Of a DNA stretch of 64,000 nt, positions 25,301 to 33,093 are shown piece after piece. How positions within the stretch are numbered: position 1 is the first letter of the stretch; every line of letters begins with the position of its first letter. This DNA comes from Kiritimatiellia bacterium (GTDB lineage Bacteria > Verrucomicrobiota > Kiritimatiellia > CAIQIC01 > JAGNIJ01): the NCBI GenBank assembly GCA_018001225.1, contig JAGNIJ010000007.1:48706-112705 (forward strand), read 5' to 3'. The position numbers and the translations under genes are program-made. The notes under the pieces are model-generated. The model did not search any database. It saw only the letters and a list, made by a program, of their open reading frames with translations, and had not been told where the DNA came from.

Positions 25301-28300
25301 TGGACTGGTTGCCGGTGTCGATGACGACGTAGAGATCCAGGTTCCCCTGCTCGGCCAGCGCCTTGAGGTCGTAGAAGTCGAACCGGAAATACAGCTTGCC
25401 GTCCGCCTCCCCGCCGTCGCGCGCGTAAAAGGCCAGGAGGTCGCGCGAGTTGTCCCAGTCGTCCCAGGCCTTGTAGATGTCGCCCTGCTGGTTGTTGTTG
25501 CCGCCGCCCTCGTAGTAGTCGAGCGCGCGCAGGTCCGCCCAGGTCCAGTCCGTGAACTCCTGGTAATTGGTCGTGCCGTTGATCACGCCCAGGGCCTCGC
25601 CCCGGCCGATGACGATGGACCCTTCCGGCGGCGGCGGGCTGGTGACGCACACCCGCGGGTCGGTGCCGCCCAGGTAGTGCTGGTAGTTGTTCACCCCGCA
25701 GCCCGTGAGGTCGCCGTCGGCGCCCTGGCGCGTGTTGGTGGGGCTCATCTGGCCGGTCCGGACATTGTACCAGCCGTCGTCGAACGGATCGAGGCCGTAC
25801 TGCTGCTCCCACCCGTCCGGCAGGCCGTCCTCCTCCGTGTCCCGGTCCAGCGGATCGGTTTCCAGCACCAGCAGGCGCGGCCAGACGTTGGTGTTCTGCC
25901 ACGTCCCTCCGCTATACGTCGGCCGCGGGTAGTCGGTCCACAGCTTGCTATAGTCCAGGGCGCGCGAGCGGATGCCGGCCAGGCCGTGGCCCAGGATATA
26001 CGTGTTGTTGGTGTCCCACGTGACGGTGAGCGCGGTGGTCGTGCCGGCCGGCCACAGCAGGGCCAGGTCCACCTTGTTGTTGAGGTTGGCGTCCTCGGAG
26101 CCGTCGGCCAGCCCGTCCTCGTCCGTGTCGCCGTTGTTGGGATCGGGCTCCAGGAAGCGGGCGTTGGCCGGGAACGAGTCGCTGTCCACCTTCGAGGAGT
26201 TGTAGACCGTCGGGATGTTCGGGTGCGCCAGGACGCCGGTGGCCACGCCGCTGCCGTTGAGGGTGCCGATGTCCACCCGGCCGTTCCGGTTGAGGTCCTC
26301 CTGCCCGTCCAGCAGCCCGTCGTAATCCGTGTCCGGCTTGCTCGGGTCGGTCATCGTGCCGCAGATCTGGTCCGTGCGGGACTTGTTGAAATTGTAGCGC
26401 GAGTATCCCGAGTTGTCGGTCGTGTTGTAGATCGGGATGTCCTGGTCGGCGAGGAAGTTCTTCCACCCGTCGCCGTTGGTGTCCTCGTTGGTATCGGTGG
26501 CCGCGAACGCGTAGTTCCAGCCGCTTTCGAGCCCGTCGGGCAGGCCGTCGTTGTCCGTGTCCGGGCTCAACGGGTCGGTCTTGCCGTAGATGATCCAGAT
26601 GTGCACGTCGCCGTTGATCCATGTCTCCGGGTTCGTGTCGGGCAGGTTCGTCGGGTTGGCTTCCGGGTTGTCGTAGAGGCCGTCGTCGTCATCGTCGTCG
26701 TCGCCGGCGTCCTCGTCCACCATCTGGGTGAGCACCACGCGGGCGTTGCGCAGCGCCGAGGCGTGCTTCGTCGTGCCGGAGGCCGAGTTGGTGTCCGCGT
26801 GCGCGTAGAACTGGAACTGGCCCGCGGTCATGTTGGTCCACAGGAAACCCCAGAGCTGCTTGCTTCCGGAGACCACGGGGTTGGGATCCACTCGCCACGC
26901 CGTCAGGCCGGAGGCCGTGGCGCCCGGGTAGACGGCCGTCAGGATCAGCTGGTTGCTGGCCACCACCTGGGAGACGACCATGAAGTTCGTGCTGATCCGG
27001 ATCGTGTTGCCGATGCTCAACTGCTCCTGGAACAAGGTCCCGGTTCCGTTGACGACGTTGGACCCGGTCGTCACGGAGACCGTGCCCGAGAGCTGGTTGC
27101 TCGTCGAGGCGATCCGCGGCGCGAAGCCGGCCGAGTTCGTGAACTCGATCCAGACGTTCTTCGCCTTCAGGTCCGTCTCGACCTGGACCCGGTACTGCCG
27201 CTGCGTGGGCGACGGGCTGGGCACATCGGGCAGGATGATCCGGTACGGAGCGCCGTCGGAATCGTATTCCGGCGGATCGGTGATCTGGATCAGGATGCTG
27301 TCCGCGCCGGACTGCGCGCGCACGATGCGGCTGGCCTGCAGCGTGATCCCCAGCCCGGCCGCGTTGGTGTGCAGGATCTGCAGGTTGTGCAGGAAGTTCG
27401 TGTCGCCGTTGTACATGTCCGACAGCGGGATGGCCAGGGCGTGGTGGCTGCCGCTGACGTCCCACTCGTAGTACCAGCCGTCGCGGCCCTGGGCGACGTC
27501 GTTGATCTTGAACAGGAACCGGTTGTTCAGCGTGTTGGTGTCCACGCCGTCCGCGAGCGTCTTGCTGAACCAGACCTTGGCGTGGTAGCCGGACCAGACC
27601 AGGTCGCCGTCGTAGGGCGGGTAGGCGACGTAGAGCTGGTACGCCGGCGCGTCGGTCTTCACGCCGCGCGTCAGCGTGGTGAAATGCCCGTTCGTGTCCG
27701 AGAGCGCCAGGTTGGTCGAGGAGGAGAGCTCGCGCAGCTTGACCGTGATCGTCGCGTTCGAGTTGCCCGACGGGATGTTGCGGTAGGTGAACCGCCACTC
27801 GTCCGGGTAATCGCTCGGGATGTAGAGGCTCGGCGTCACCTTGTAGGCCTTCGCCCAGGAAAGCTGGCCGACGGCGTTGGTGCCGATGCCGTTCGTCTGG
27901 CCCGTCGCCCCGTCGTCGTTGGACTTGTCCCAGTCGCTGATATTGAACCAGACCTCCGTCACCGTCGGGTCGGTCCGGACCACGGCCCCGTACTCCTTCG
28001 AGCCCAGCGTCTCGCTCTCGGCCGGGTACTTGATCTCCCCCGTCGGCCGGTCCACGTCGAGGTAGAACGGCTGGGTGAAGGTGCTGTAGATCGAGGCCCG
28101 CTTGCCGTTGCCCTCGGCCGCGCCGTCGCGCTGCAGGAAGGCCCGGCCGCGGACCACGTGGAACCCGTCCACCAGGCCGGTGGACACGATCCCGAAATCG
28201 TTGTGCGGATAGTAGGTGACCGTCCGGGTGTTCAGGTTCGTCGCCTGCCAGACGCCCATCAGCGTCTTCTTGCGGTTGATCCCGTCGTCGGAGTTCGGGA

Positions 28301-30893
28301 AGAGCACCTCCCACGGGAAGCCGTCCGCCCCCTGCTGCCGGTAGGCGCCGACCTTGTAGCGCAGCACCGTGCCGTTGGTCATGGCCGGGATCGTCGCGTA
28401 CCACCAGTCCGGCGTGCCCGTGCCGTCCCACGCCCCGTTGGTGTACCAGCCCAGCGGCACGACCTTCGTCGTCCCGCGCCCGATGCCGCCGGCGCCCTCC
28501 GGCCAGGTCGCGCCGTCCGTCGTGTAGTACAGCGCCAGCCGGTTGACGTAGGTCGAGGAGTACCCGACCTTCACGCGCACAGTGACGTTGGAATTCGCCG
28601 CGTTCTGCGGCAGCGGGAAGAACTGCTTGTTGGCCGACTCGTCGTTGTCCGACGGGTTGTGGTAGACCCACGCCGCGGTCTCCGCGCCGCTCCAGTCGTT
28701 CGCCCCGTTGCCCGCGTTGATGTTGTACCCGGAGCTGCCGATGGTGGCGATGTACGTCCCCGCGCCCGCGGAGCCGATGGTATTGTGCGCCGCGTTCGTG
28801 TCCGCGAACTTCTCCCGGTGCTGGCGGTGCACGAAGTCCGCCTGCTCGTAGCCCAGGAAGGCGTCCATCGAGCCCTCGTTGCCGGGCGGGTAGTCGCGCG
28901 AGTCGCCGCTGCCGTGGTTGAGGGTGTTCAGGTTGATCCCGCCGTCGAGCTTGAACAGGACGTTGTACGCCGAGCCGTCCACCATGGTCATGAACTTCAG
29001 GTTGGTGGAGGAGGTGACGCGGGGCAGGCTGTAGGTGTAGGTGAAATCCGTGGTGTTGCTGTCCGCGACGCCGTACGGATTGAAGCCCGGGTCGCCGTCC
29101 GGCCCGTCGCGCCGGGTCACGGTCACGTCGCCGGCCTCCTGCCCGTTCTGGAAGATCGTGACGGTCCGGCCGCCGTGGCAGCTCCACAGGTCCGAGGCCT
29201 CCGGGTTGCGCCAGGAGAAGGCGAAGTAGCCGCCGGGCGGGATGATCAGGTCTCCGATGTACCGGCTGGAGGGCACGGTGTAGTAGAAGCCGGGCCCCGA
29301 GGCGGAGTACTGCCACAGCTTGGAGCCGCCGGGGAAGGTGGTCTGGATTTCGCGCGATGCGCCGGAGGCGTAGTTGTCGTTGATCATCACCAGCAGCACG
29401 ACGCCGTCGCCGTCGGTCATGCTCGTGTTTTCGTGCTTGTCCCACCGCTCGTAGGCCGCGACGTCGCCGTCGCCCCATTTCGAGATGTGCCAGCCGCGGG
29501 CGAAATGGCCGTGGATGTAGGCGAGGTTCGGGATCCGCCCGTCGCCCCACTGGCCGAGGTAGGTGGTGTTGGCGTGGCGCGGGAAGGCGCCGCCGCTCTG
29601 CCCGAGGGTCTCCGCGTGGCGGTTGCCGTCCGTGTAGATCACCGGCAGGCCCGCGCGCGTCAGGTTGAAGGCGTTGTGCAGTTCCTCGCGGAAGGCGATG
29701 TTGTCGTCGTGGCTCTTGGCGTAGTACACGCCGAGGTACTGGCCCATCTGCTTGCCCGAGATGTAGTCCGCGGAGTCCAGCCCCGACAGCGAGCCCCAGG
29801 GATTGCCCAGGTTGTCGTTGAAGGTCGAGTGCGTGCGCGCGTCGAGCAGCCGCATCCCGGCGGCCCAGTAGTCGCCGTACGGCGGCGGTTCGCCCATGTG
29901 CTCGCCGAACATCATCGCGTCGTTGCGGCCGTAGGATTTTTCGGTGTCGAAGACCGTGTCGCGGTGATTGTCCCAGTCGCTGAACCCGCGGCTCATGTTG
30001 AACTGCCACTGGGCCTGGCCGCAGTAGCCGGCGCTGCTGGAATCCTTGTCGCCCGCCCACTGCTCGCCGAAGAAATAGCCCGGCACGTGCTTGACTGCGT
30101 CCAGCCGCAGCCCGTCCACCTTCGTGTGGTGCATCAGCCAGCGGACGTTGCGGCAGAGGTACGCCCCGACGTCCTCCTCGTAGAAGGACTCGTTCAGGGC
30201 GATGACGTTGGTCGTGATGTTCGTGTTGTTGAACCCGACCCAGCCGAGGGTGGGGTGGTAGTCGTACCACTCGGGATGGGTGCGCTGGCGCACGAACGAG
30301 ATCTTCGGGTACGTGTCGCCCTCCGACCGGCCGAAATTGGCGTTGGGCGTTTCGTGGGCGATGTCGATCAGGTCGGAAAGGTTCCGGTTCTGCACCTCCC
30401 ACGTGCTGCCCCAGTTCACCGTGTTGTCCCACTTGCGGAAGAACCCCTCCTCCGTCACGCGCAGGTGGAAGTCCTCGGGGAGCATGCCGGGATAGATATC
30501 CACCGCGGTGTATTCGTCCCATCCCGGCACGTCGAACGCCCGGTGGTTCATGATGTTGTCGAAGTACACGCGCATCCCGAAACGGTGGGCCAGGCGGATC
30601 AGGCGAAGCAACTCCTCCTCCGTGCCGTACCGGGTCTTGACCGTGCTGCGCTGGTCGATGCCGCCGAGGTCGAAGGGGTCCCAGAGGTCGTAGCCGACGG
30701 AGAGCCCGCCGCTGGCCTTCTGCGGTGGCGGCAGCCACAGCGCCCCGTAACCGGCTTCCGCGAGTTCGGGCAGCTTGTCGGCGATCTCGTTCCAGGAGTT
30801 GTTGAAAAACTGCAGGACGACTTCCGCGGAGGCGTTCAGGCTCGCGAGGAGCAAAACCACGGTCACGGCGAGGCGAGCTGAACGAGTGCTCAT
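22341..30893 (-). CDS. Giant secreted alpha-glucan enzyme: GH13 amylase plus GH57-like domain
   Basis: This 2850-residue protein starts with a signal peptide (RLAVTVVLLLASLNASA). Residues 25-560 are a GH13 barrel with all four conserved regions: DNIMNH (about 114), GLRLDAVKH with the nucleophile Asp (about 264), MMFGEHMG with the acid/base Glu (about 330) and AKSHDDN (about 394). Beta-rich modules follow. Residues about 1400-1700 hold calcium-type DxDxDG repeats (DTDNDGLPDG, DTDYDGLLDG, DTDEDGLADG), then a glucodextranase-C-like module. A GH57-like region starts at HGNQHNQP (about 2031), with VFWTPERV as the nucleophile region (about 2161). The GH57 acid/base region (SNWEDF, about 2259) looks altered. 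Another calcium repeat lies near 2718. It probably acts on starch or glycogen outside the cell. GGGAGA precedes the ATG by 7 bases. Confidence 0.9.
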   Translation of the reverse strand: MSTRSARLAVTVVLLLASLNASAEVVLQFFNNSWNEIADKLPELAEAGYGALWLPPPQKASGGLSVGYDLWDPFDLGGIDQRSTVKTRYGTEEELLRLIRLAHRFGMRVYFDNIMNHRAFDVPGWDEYTAVDIYPGMLPEDFHLRVTEEGFFRKWDNTVNWGSTWEVQNRNLSDLIDIAHETPNANFGRSEGDTYPKISFVRQRTHPEWYDYHPTLGWVGFNNTNITTNVIALNESFYEEDVGAYLCRNVRWLMHHTKVDGLRLDAVKHVPGYFFGEQWAGDKDSSSAGYCGQAQWQFNMSRGFSDWDNHRDTVFDTEKSYGRNDAMMFGEHMGEPPPYGDYWAAGMRLLDARTHSTFNDNLGNPWGSLSGLDSADYISGKQMGQYLGVYYAKSHDDNIAFREELHNAFNLTRAGLPVIYTDGNRHAETLGQSGGAFPRHANTTYLGQWGDGRIPNLAYIHGHFARGWHISKWGDGDVAAYERWDKHENTSMTDGDGVVLLVMINDNYASGASREIQTTFPGGSKLWQYSASGPGFYYTVPSSRYIGDLIIPPGGYFAFSWRNPEASDLWSCHGGRTVTIFQNGQEAGDVTVTRRDGPDGDPGFNPYGVADSNTTDFTYTYSLPRVTSSTNLKFMTMVDGSAYNVLFKLDGGINLNTLNHGSGDSRDYPPGNEGSMDAFLGYEQADFVHRQHREKFADTNAAHNTIGSAGAGTYIATIGSSGYNINAGNGANDWSGAETAAWVYHNPSDNDESANKQFFPLPQNAANSNVTVRVKVGYSSTYVNRLALYYTTDGATWPEGAGGIGRGTTKVVPLGWYTNGAWDGTGTPDWWYATIPAMTNGTVLRYKVGAYRQQGADGFPWEVLFPNSDDGINRKKTLMGVWQATNLNTRTVTYYPHNDFGIVSTGLVDGFHVVRGRAFLQRDGAAEGNGKRASIYSTFTQPFYLDVDRPTGEIKYPAESETLGSKEYGAVVRTDPTVTEVWFNISDWDKSNDDGATGQTNGIGTNAVGQLSWAKAYKVTPSLYIPSDYPDEWRFTYRNIPSGNSNATITVKLRELSSSTNLALSDTNGHFTTLTRGVKTDAPAYQLYVAYPPYDGDLVWSGYHAKVWFSKTLADGVDTNTLNNRFLFKINDVAQGRDGWYYEWDVSGSHHALAIPLSDMYNGDTNFLHNLQILHTNAAGLGITLQASRIVRAQSGADSILIQITDPPEYDSDGAPYRIILPDVPSPSPTQRQYRVQVETDLKAKNVWIEFTNSAGFAPRIASTSNQLSGTVSVTTGSNVVNGTGTLFQEQLSIGNTIRISTNFMVVSQVVASNQLILTAVYPGATASGLTAWRVDPNPVVSGSKQLWGFLWTNMTAGQFQFYAHADTNSASGTTKHASALRNARVVLTQMVDEDAGDDDDDDDGLYDNPEANPTNLPDTNPETWINGDVHIWIIYGKTDPLSPDTDNDGLPDGLESGWNYAFAATDTNEDTNGDGWKNFLADQDIPIYNTTDNSGYSRYNFNKSRTDQICGTMTDPSKPDTDYDGLLDGQEDLNRNGRVDIGTLNGSGVATGVLAHPNIPTVYNSSKVDSDSFPANARFLEPDPNNGDTDEDGLADGSEDANLNNKVDLALLWPAGTTTALTVTWDTNNTYILGHGLAGIRSRALDYSKLWTDYPRPTYSGGTWQNTNVWPRLLVLETDPLDRDTEEDGLPDGWEQQYGLDPFDDGWYNVRTGQMSPTNTRQGADGDLTGCGVNNYQHYLGGTDPRVCVTSPPPPEGSIVIGRGEALGVINGTTNYQEFTDWTWADLRALDYYEGGGNNNQQGDIYKAWDDWDNSRDLLAFYARDGGEADGKLYFRFDFYDLKALAEQGNLDLYVVIDTGNQSIGERKLPDDVDTLTEMRWEAVVALYDSSAGTVYVDTNPGQNTSTFAEDLFTYGGVQAQPQHFVGSYYNHELDAVEFSISRTALTAIGWNGSMASLNFQVYSTRDGTQNSPVGAGDIGGRSDIRDAIWNDYIAEDYWDAQAGLSGANSVLYNWIPGTVRAGRAKAAIVIHGNQHNQPGHVAQLLVNTGDGAGYHRPLLTHEVFGEALNLHVTPTLAASLQWARVDTNASPLWRDGPTLNETVRRLVETNVVWMLGSTFSDHILPYFTKEFNADNIRLASEYLGEIYGASFGTNSVFWTPERVLDDDTLAKITNAGFRATVLDQDTHLYYWFGRTDSMGDNGYSINRIGNVDCFVINNLPTSYRFSNSDSGLSLSLRALFNRRARGDQQRVTTIFSNWEDFSDNDDADAYDRNIRWIANRPWIQLVGLEEILSGAIDTDGDDVGNAWWKLDRGSPSLSKQSHDWINHATRGDYDNWYVGEATKREGLQNKVFEIRPGTNVSQAYGMLYFGGVVSSAWAQVESIADTNIARLARAVIHASVFETAFHNEDNNDLRRWSTGEYLYPSESYLTLIDFAKTAQAQTRFAALYEEVDDWAAIAAGVTTPQAAQADVDLDGENEYVLYNDRLYAVFERIGGRMTVAFARDPSDGAVRQVLGNPVSYAGVETEVEGTGHVMTNGTTLGYRTSGLKDWWPGTTNYVNQLYTFTYWTNGWRMASADGKIRKTITLNPATNLFQVSYNVTNTLNGGVLYIRHGFSPNLDNLLRQGQNTLGVEEHSGGVMTLANLGGGKTVEAKLGYGDAGHNTAFNLLAVDDLPGSNAVFTINMRNQAQTHQVEIWGTNVFSFSMGFSVQDTGDTDSDGDGIPDQWELDNFGNLTTADEDSNWDGDALLDWQEQVADTDPKDEDDFFAVASTARAANGFIVRFDTANGRTYYIYYNNTGLLNQSWSNATPGGVAGTGALYEWTDDGTQTSPHPNLATNRFYKIGVTEP

Positions 30894-31003
30894 GTGCGTC
30901 TCTCCCTTTAGCCAAAATACCCTATCTTCCCGGACGATGAAAGTCCGTGGCCGGCCGTTTTTCAAACCCGGCTTCCGCGCTCCTTTTCCGACCCGGCACT
31001 TAC

Positions 31004-31032
31004 ACGATACCCTCGCGTTAGAACCGTGTTAA
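31004..31032 (-). promoter_or_regulatory. Candidate promoter of the large amylase gene
   Basis: On the minus strand TTAACA (31032-31027) and TATCGT (31009-31004) are separated by 17 bp, a reasonable sigma-70 promoter. It would give a leader of about 100 nt before the amylase ATG. It lies directly beside the palindrome at 31031-31048. The prediction rests on consensus only. Confidence 0.4.
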
Positions 31033-31048
31033 GTGTAGCGCTTTACTT
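31031..31048. promoter_or_regulatory. LacI-family-type operator upstream of the amylase gene
   Basis: AAGTGTAGCGCTTTACTT is a near-perfect palindrome centred on AGCGCT (7 of 9 half-site positions pair). It resembles operators of LacI/GalR regulators that carry the central CG step, such as MalR and CcpA-type sites. It overlaps the upstream edge of the candidate -35 box of the amylase promoter, so sugar-dependent control is plausible. The regulator gene is not in the window. Confidence 0.45.
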
Positions 31049-31064
31049 TTCGTGGGGACAGAGA

Positions 31065-31709
31065 TCAGAATGGGGCCACGAGGAATACTGCTACATCCCA
31101 AAGAACGTGGCTTGAAATAATTACAAATTCAGAATCAGTGGCAATGTACAGCCAGCCCCAGAACAGGCCGGCGGTCAAAGCGGCCAGGACGAGAACGGGA
31201 TTCCCGCTGCCGGCATGCACACCGGCATAGAGCAAGGCCCCCGCAAGCAGCCCGCAGGCCGTGCCGAATCTAGAGATCAGGGCCCGCTGCAGATACGCGC
31301 GCCAGAACACTTCCTCGCCGGGCCCGATGATGAAAATCATCAGGAGAGCGATGCACCAGTCCGGAAGCGCCGGGCGGACGAGATAGACGCTGGAGATGTG
31401 CTCTCGGGAGGCGGGCAGGAAATGGAGCAGCAGGAATCGGCCGGCAAGGAAAATGGCATACAACGCGGCCGCCGAGGCGATGCCGAGGCCGGCCTTCTTC
31501 ATCCGTCCGCCCGAGAAATCGGCGAGCAGCCGCCGGCGCAGATCGGGGCGCCATGCCAGCAGCGCTCCGTTCAGGATAACCAGGAGCCCCGACATCCACC
31601 ACCAGAACACCCCTGGCCGCTCCAGCCCCCAGCGAAACAGCGGCGCGAACAAGAGAACGGCGATGATCGAGACCCGCCCGGCCGTGCGGCTGGAAGGGCG
31701 CGGATTCAC
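31065..31709 (-). CDS. CPBP-family intramembrane glutamic protease
   Basis: This 214-residue membrane protein has the CAAX protease / bacteriocin-processing (CPBP, Abi) signature. GPGEEVFWRAYLQ near residue 130 holds the paired glutamates and arginine, GALLYAGVHAGSG has the first His, and ISSHVLWDVAVF has the last His near the C-terminus. There are about six hydrophobic segments. The family cleaves prenylated or membrane-bound substrates, and its natural substrate here is unknown. The start is GTG at 31709, overlapping the stop of the upstream prenyltransferase gene as GTGA, which implies translational coupling. The pairing with a prenyltransferase is notable because CPBP enzymes include the CAAX prenyl proteases, but no shared pathway is proven. 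Confidence 0.85.
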   Translation of the reverse strand: MNPRPSSRTAGRVSIIAVLLFAPLFRWGLERPGVFWWWMSGLLVILNGALLAWRPDLRRRLLADFSGGRMKKAGLGIASAAALYAIFLAGRFLLLHFLPASREHISSVYLVRPALPDWCIALLMIFIIGPGEEVFWRAYLQRALISRFGTACGLLAGALLYAGVHAGSGNPVLVLAALTAGLFWGWLYIATDSEFVIISSHVLWDVAVFLVAPF

Positions 31710-32647
31710 GCGAGCAGCTTGGCGATGACGAACCCCGCGGTGCAGAGCATTCCGAACGCCAGGTTCAACTGCGCCGTCGCGCCGTCGAGGGTGATGAAAT
31801 CCAGCGGGTGGTCCGGTGTGGCGCGTCGGAGGGCCTTTTTCCATCGCCCGAGGGCCATGGGAAAAGCCAGCCACACGAGCAGCGCCGGCCAGGGCATTCC
31901 CCACGCCGCCGCGGGAGAGAGCAGGCGCGCCGCCACGAACACGGTCATGATCGCGAAAGGCGCGAATACCAGGAACCCGTAGTAGGTCAGCGATCCCCGG
32001 TCGCCCAGCAGGGCGGCCACCGTGGTGATGCCGGCGCGCTCCCGGTCGGTGGCGATATCCCGCCAGTTGTTCGCGTGCAGGATGCCGATCACGAGAAGCC
32101 CTATGGGTATGGCCCACAGCGCGGGCAGGACCGAGGGCCGTCCCGTTTGCACGGTCCACGCGCCGAGCGCGCCGAGGACGCCGAAATCGAGGAAGACGGC
32201 CAGGTCGCCCAGCGCGTGGTACTTCAGCGCCGGGCCGAGCGTGTAGCCGGCCCCGATGAGCACGCCGGCCAGGCCGATCCACAGCAGCGGAAGGCCGACG
32301 AGGGCGACGAGCCCCAGCCCGATCAGCGAGCCGAGGACGAGGAGCCCCAAGGCCGCCCGCCGCACCTGCGCGCCGGTCAGGTAGCCCCGGACAATCGCGC
32401 CGCTGACGGGCGAGACCTCGCGATCCAGGCCCTTGCGGAAATCGGTCACATCGCTCAACATGTTGGCGCCGGTGTGCAGCAGCATCATGCCGATCAGCGC
32501 GGCGAGGAACAGCCCGGGGCGGAACGCGGCGCCGCCGGCCGTCACGGCGGCTGCCGTGCCGAAGACCACGGGCATGGTCGAGGCCGGCAGGGCAAAGGGC
32601 CTGGCCGCCACGAGCCATTTCTTCACGGCATGGGGGGTGTTGAACAT
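31706..32647 (-). CDS. menA: UbiA-family prenyltransferase, MenA type
   Basis: This 313-residue integral membrane protein has the two aspartate-rich motifs of UbiA prenyltransferases: GANMLSDVTDFRKGLDRE near residue 60 and NNWRDIATDRERAG near residue 190. The NMLSDVxDF and NNxRDxxTDR forms are those of MenA, which attaches an octaprenyl-type chain to 1,4-dihydroxy-2-naphthoate in menaquinone synthesis. About eight or nine hydrophobic helices are visible. No other menaquinone gene is in the window, so the MenA assignment relies on motif type. The stop overlaps the GTG start of the CPBP protease. The 446-bp region upstream carries two similar hairpins and AT-rich DNA. Confidence 0.85.
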   Translation of the reverse strand: MFNTPHAVKKWLVAARPFALPASTMPVVFGTAAAVTAGGAAFRPGLFLAALIGMMLLHTGANMLSDVTDFRKGLDREVSPVSGAIVRGYLTGAQVRRAALGLLVLGSLIGLGLVALVGLPLLWIGLAGVLIGAGYTLGPALKYHALGDLAVFLDFGVLGALGAWTVQTGRPSVLPALWAIPIGLLVIGILHANNWRDIATDRERAGITTVAALLGDRGSLTYYGFLVFAPFAIMTVFVAARLLSPAAAWGMPWPALLVWLAFPMALGRWKKALRRATPDHPLDFITLDGATAQLNLAFGMLCTAGFVIAKLLA

Positions 32648-32850
32648 GCTCTATGGATATCCCTTTTTCCCCGGAAAGCAACAGGCCTTGTTTTCAATCC
32701 CATCGCGGCCTGCTGGTCATGGTGGAGGGTAGGGTAGCGTCGTCGAGGCCGCCGGGGTGCGCGGTCGGCGCAGGGTCAACTCGGCGCGGGACTGTCCCGC
32801 GGGACATACGTCCGACCTGGCGATGTCTTCATAAAGGGGTCGGGCGAACG

Positions 32851-32878
32851 ACTTTCACACTTATCGAAGTGTGAGAGT
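32851..32878. repeat. Hairpin with TCACACTT arms, copy 1
   Basis: The arms ACTTTCACACTT (32851-32862) and AAGTGTGAGAGT (32867-32878) pair with one mismatch around the loop ATCG. It sits in the divergent menA / membrane-protein intergenic region, at the left edge of an AT-rich stretch (32880-32945). A similar hairpin closes the right edge. It could be a pair of operators, terminators or a repeat family. Confidence 0.5.
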
Positions 32879-32951
32879 TCAAAGTTCATTTATAATATAT
32901 TGCATGATATGTTGTTATAATCAATAATGCAATTATGATGTTTGAAGGACT

Positions 32952-32979
32952 ATGCTCACACTTCGAAAAGTGTGAGCAT
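32952..32979. repeat. Hairpin with TCACACTT arms, copy 2
   Basis: The arms ATGCTCACACTT and AAGTGTGAGCAT are a perfect 12-bp inverted repeat with loop CGAA. The core TCACACTT/AAGTGTGA is the same as in the hairpin at 32851-32878, and the two enclose about 73 bp of AT-rich DNA. The rest of this 446-bp gap (32648-33093) has no recognisable gene. Confidence 0.5.
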
Positions 32980-33093
32980 GGGTTCCGGTCATGGCTCGTG
33001 CCGGTTGCCGAAGGGCGGGTTTGTTCCGCGGTGTCGCAGGGGGACGCCCGCGAGGGCGGGGCTTGAAAAACAGATGGAACTCGAAAGGCCCTG

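Noticed and set aside
22815..30881. Open frame of almost 2700 residues on the plus strand opposite the giant amylase
   Set aside because: The composition is Val/Arg/Ala/Asp-rich with no domain, and it mirrors the real gene. The GH13 motifs, signal peptide and ribosome binding site are on the minus strand.
31043..31068. GGGGACAGAGATCAGAATGGGG-like sequence as an IS200/RAYT-associated repeat
   Set aside because: There is only one copy in the window, without an inverted partner or a transposase, so it is too weak to call.
32820..32845. Third copy of the GGACTGATTCATAAAGG element end
   Set aside because: Only TTCATAAAGG and a few following bases match (TCTTCATAAAGGGGTC), and the rest of the element is absent.
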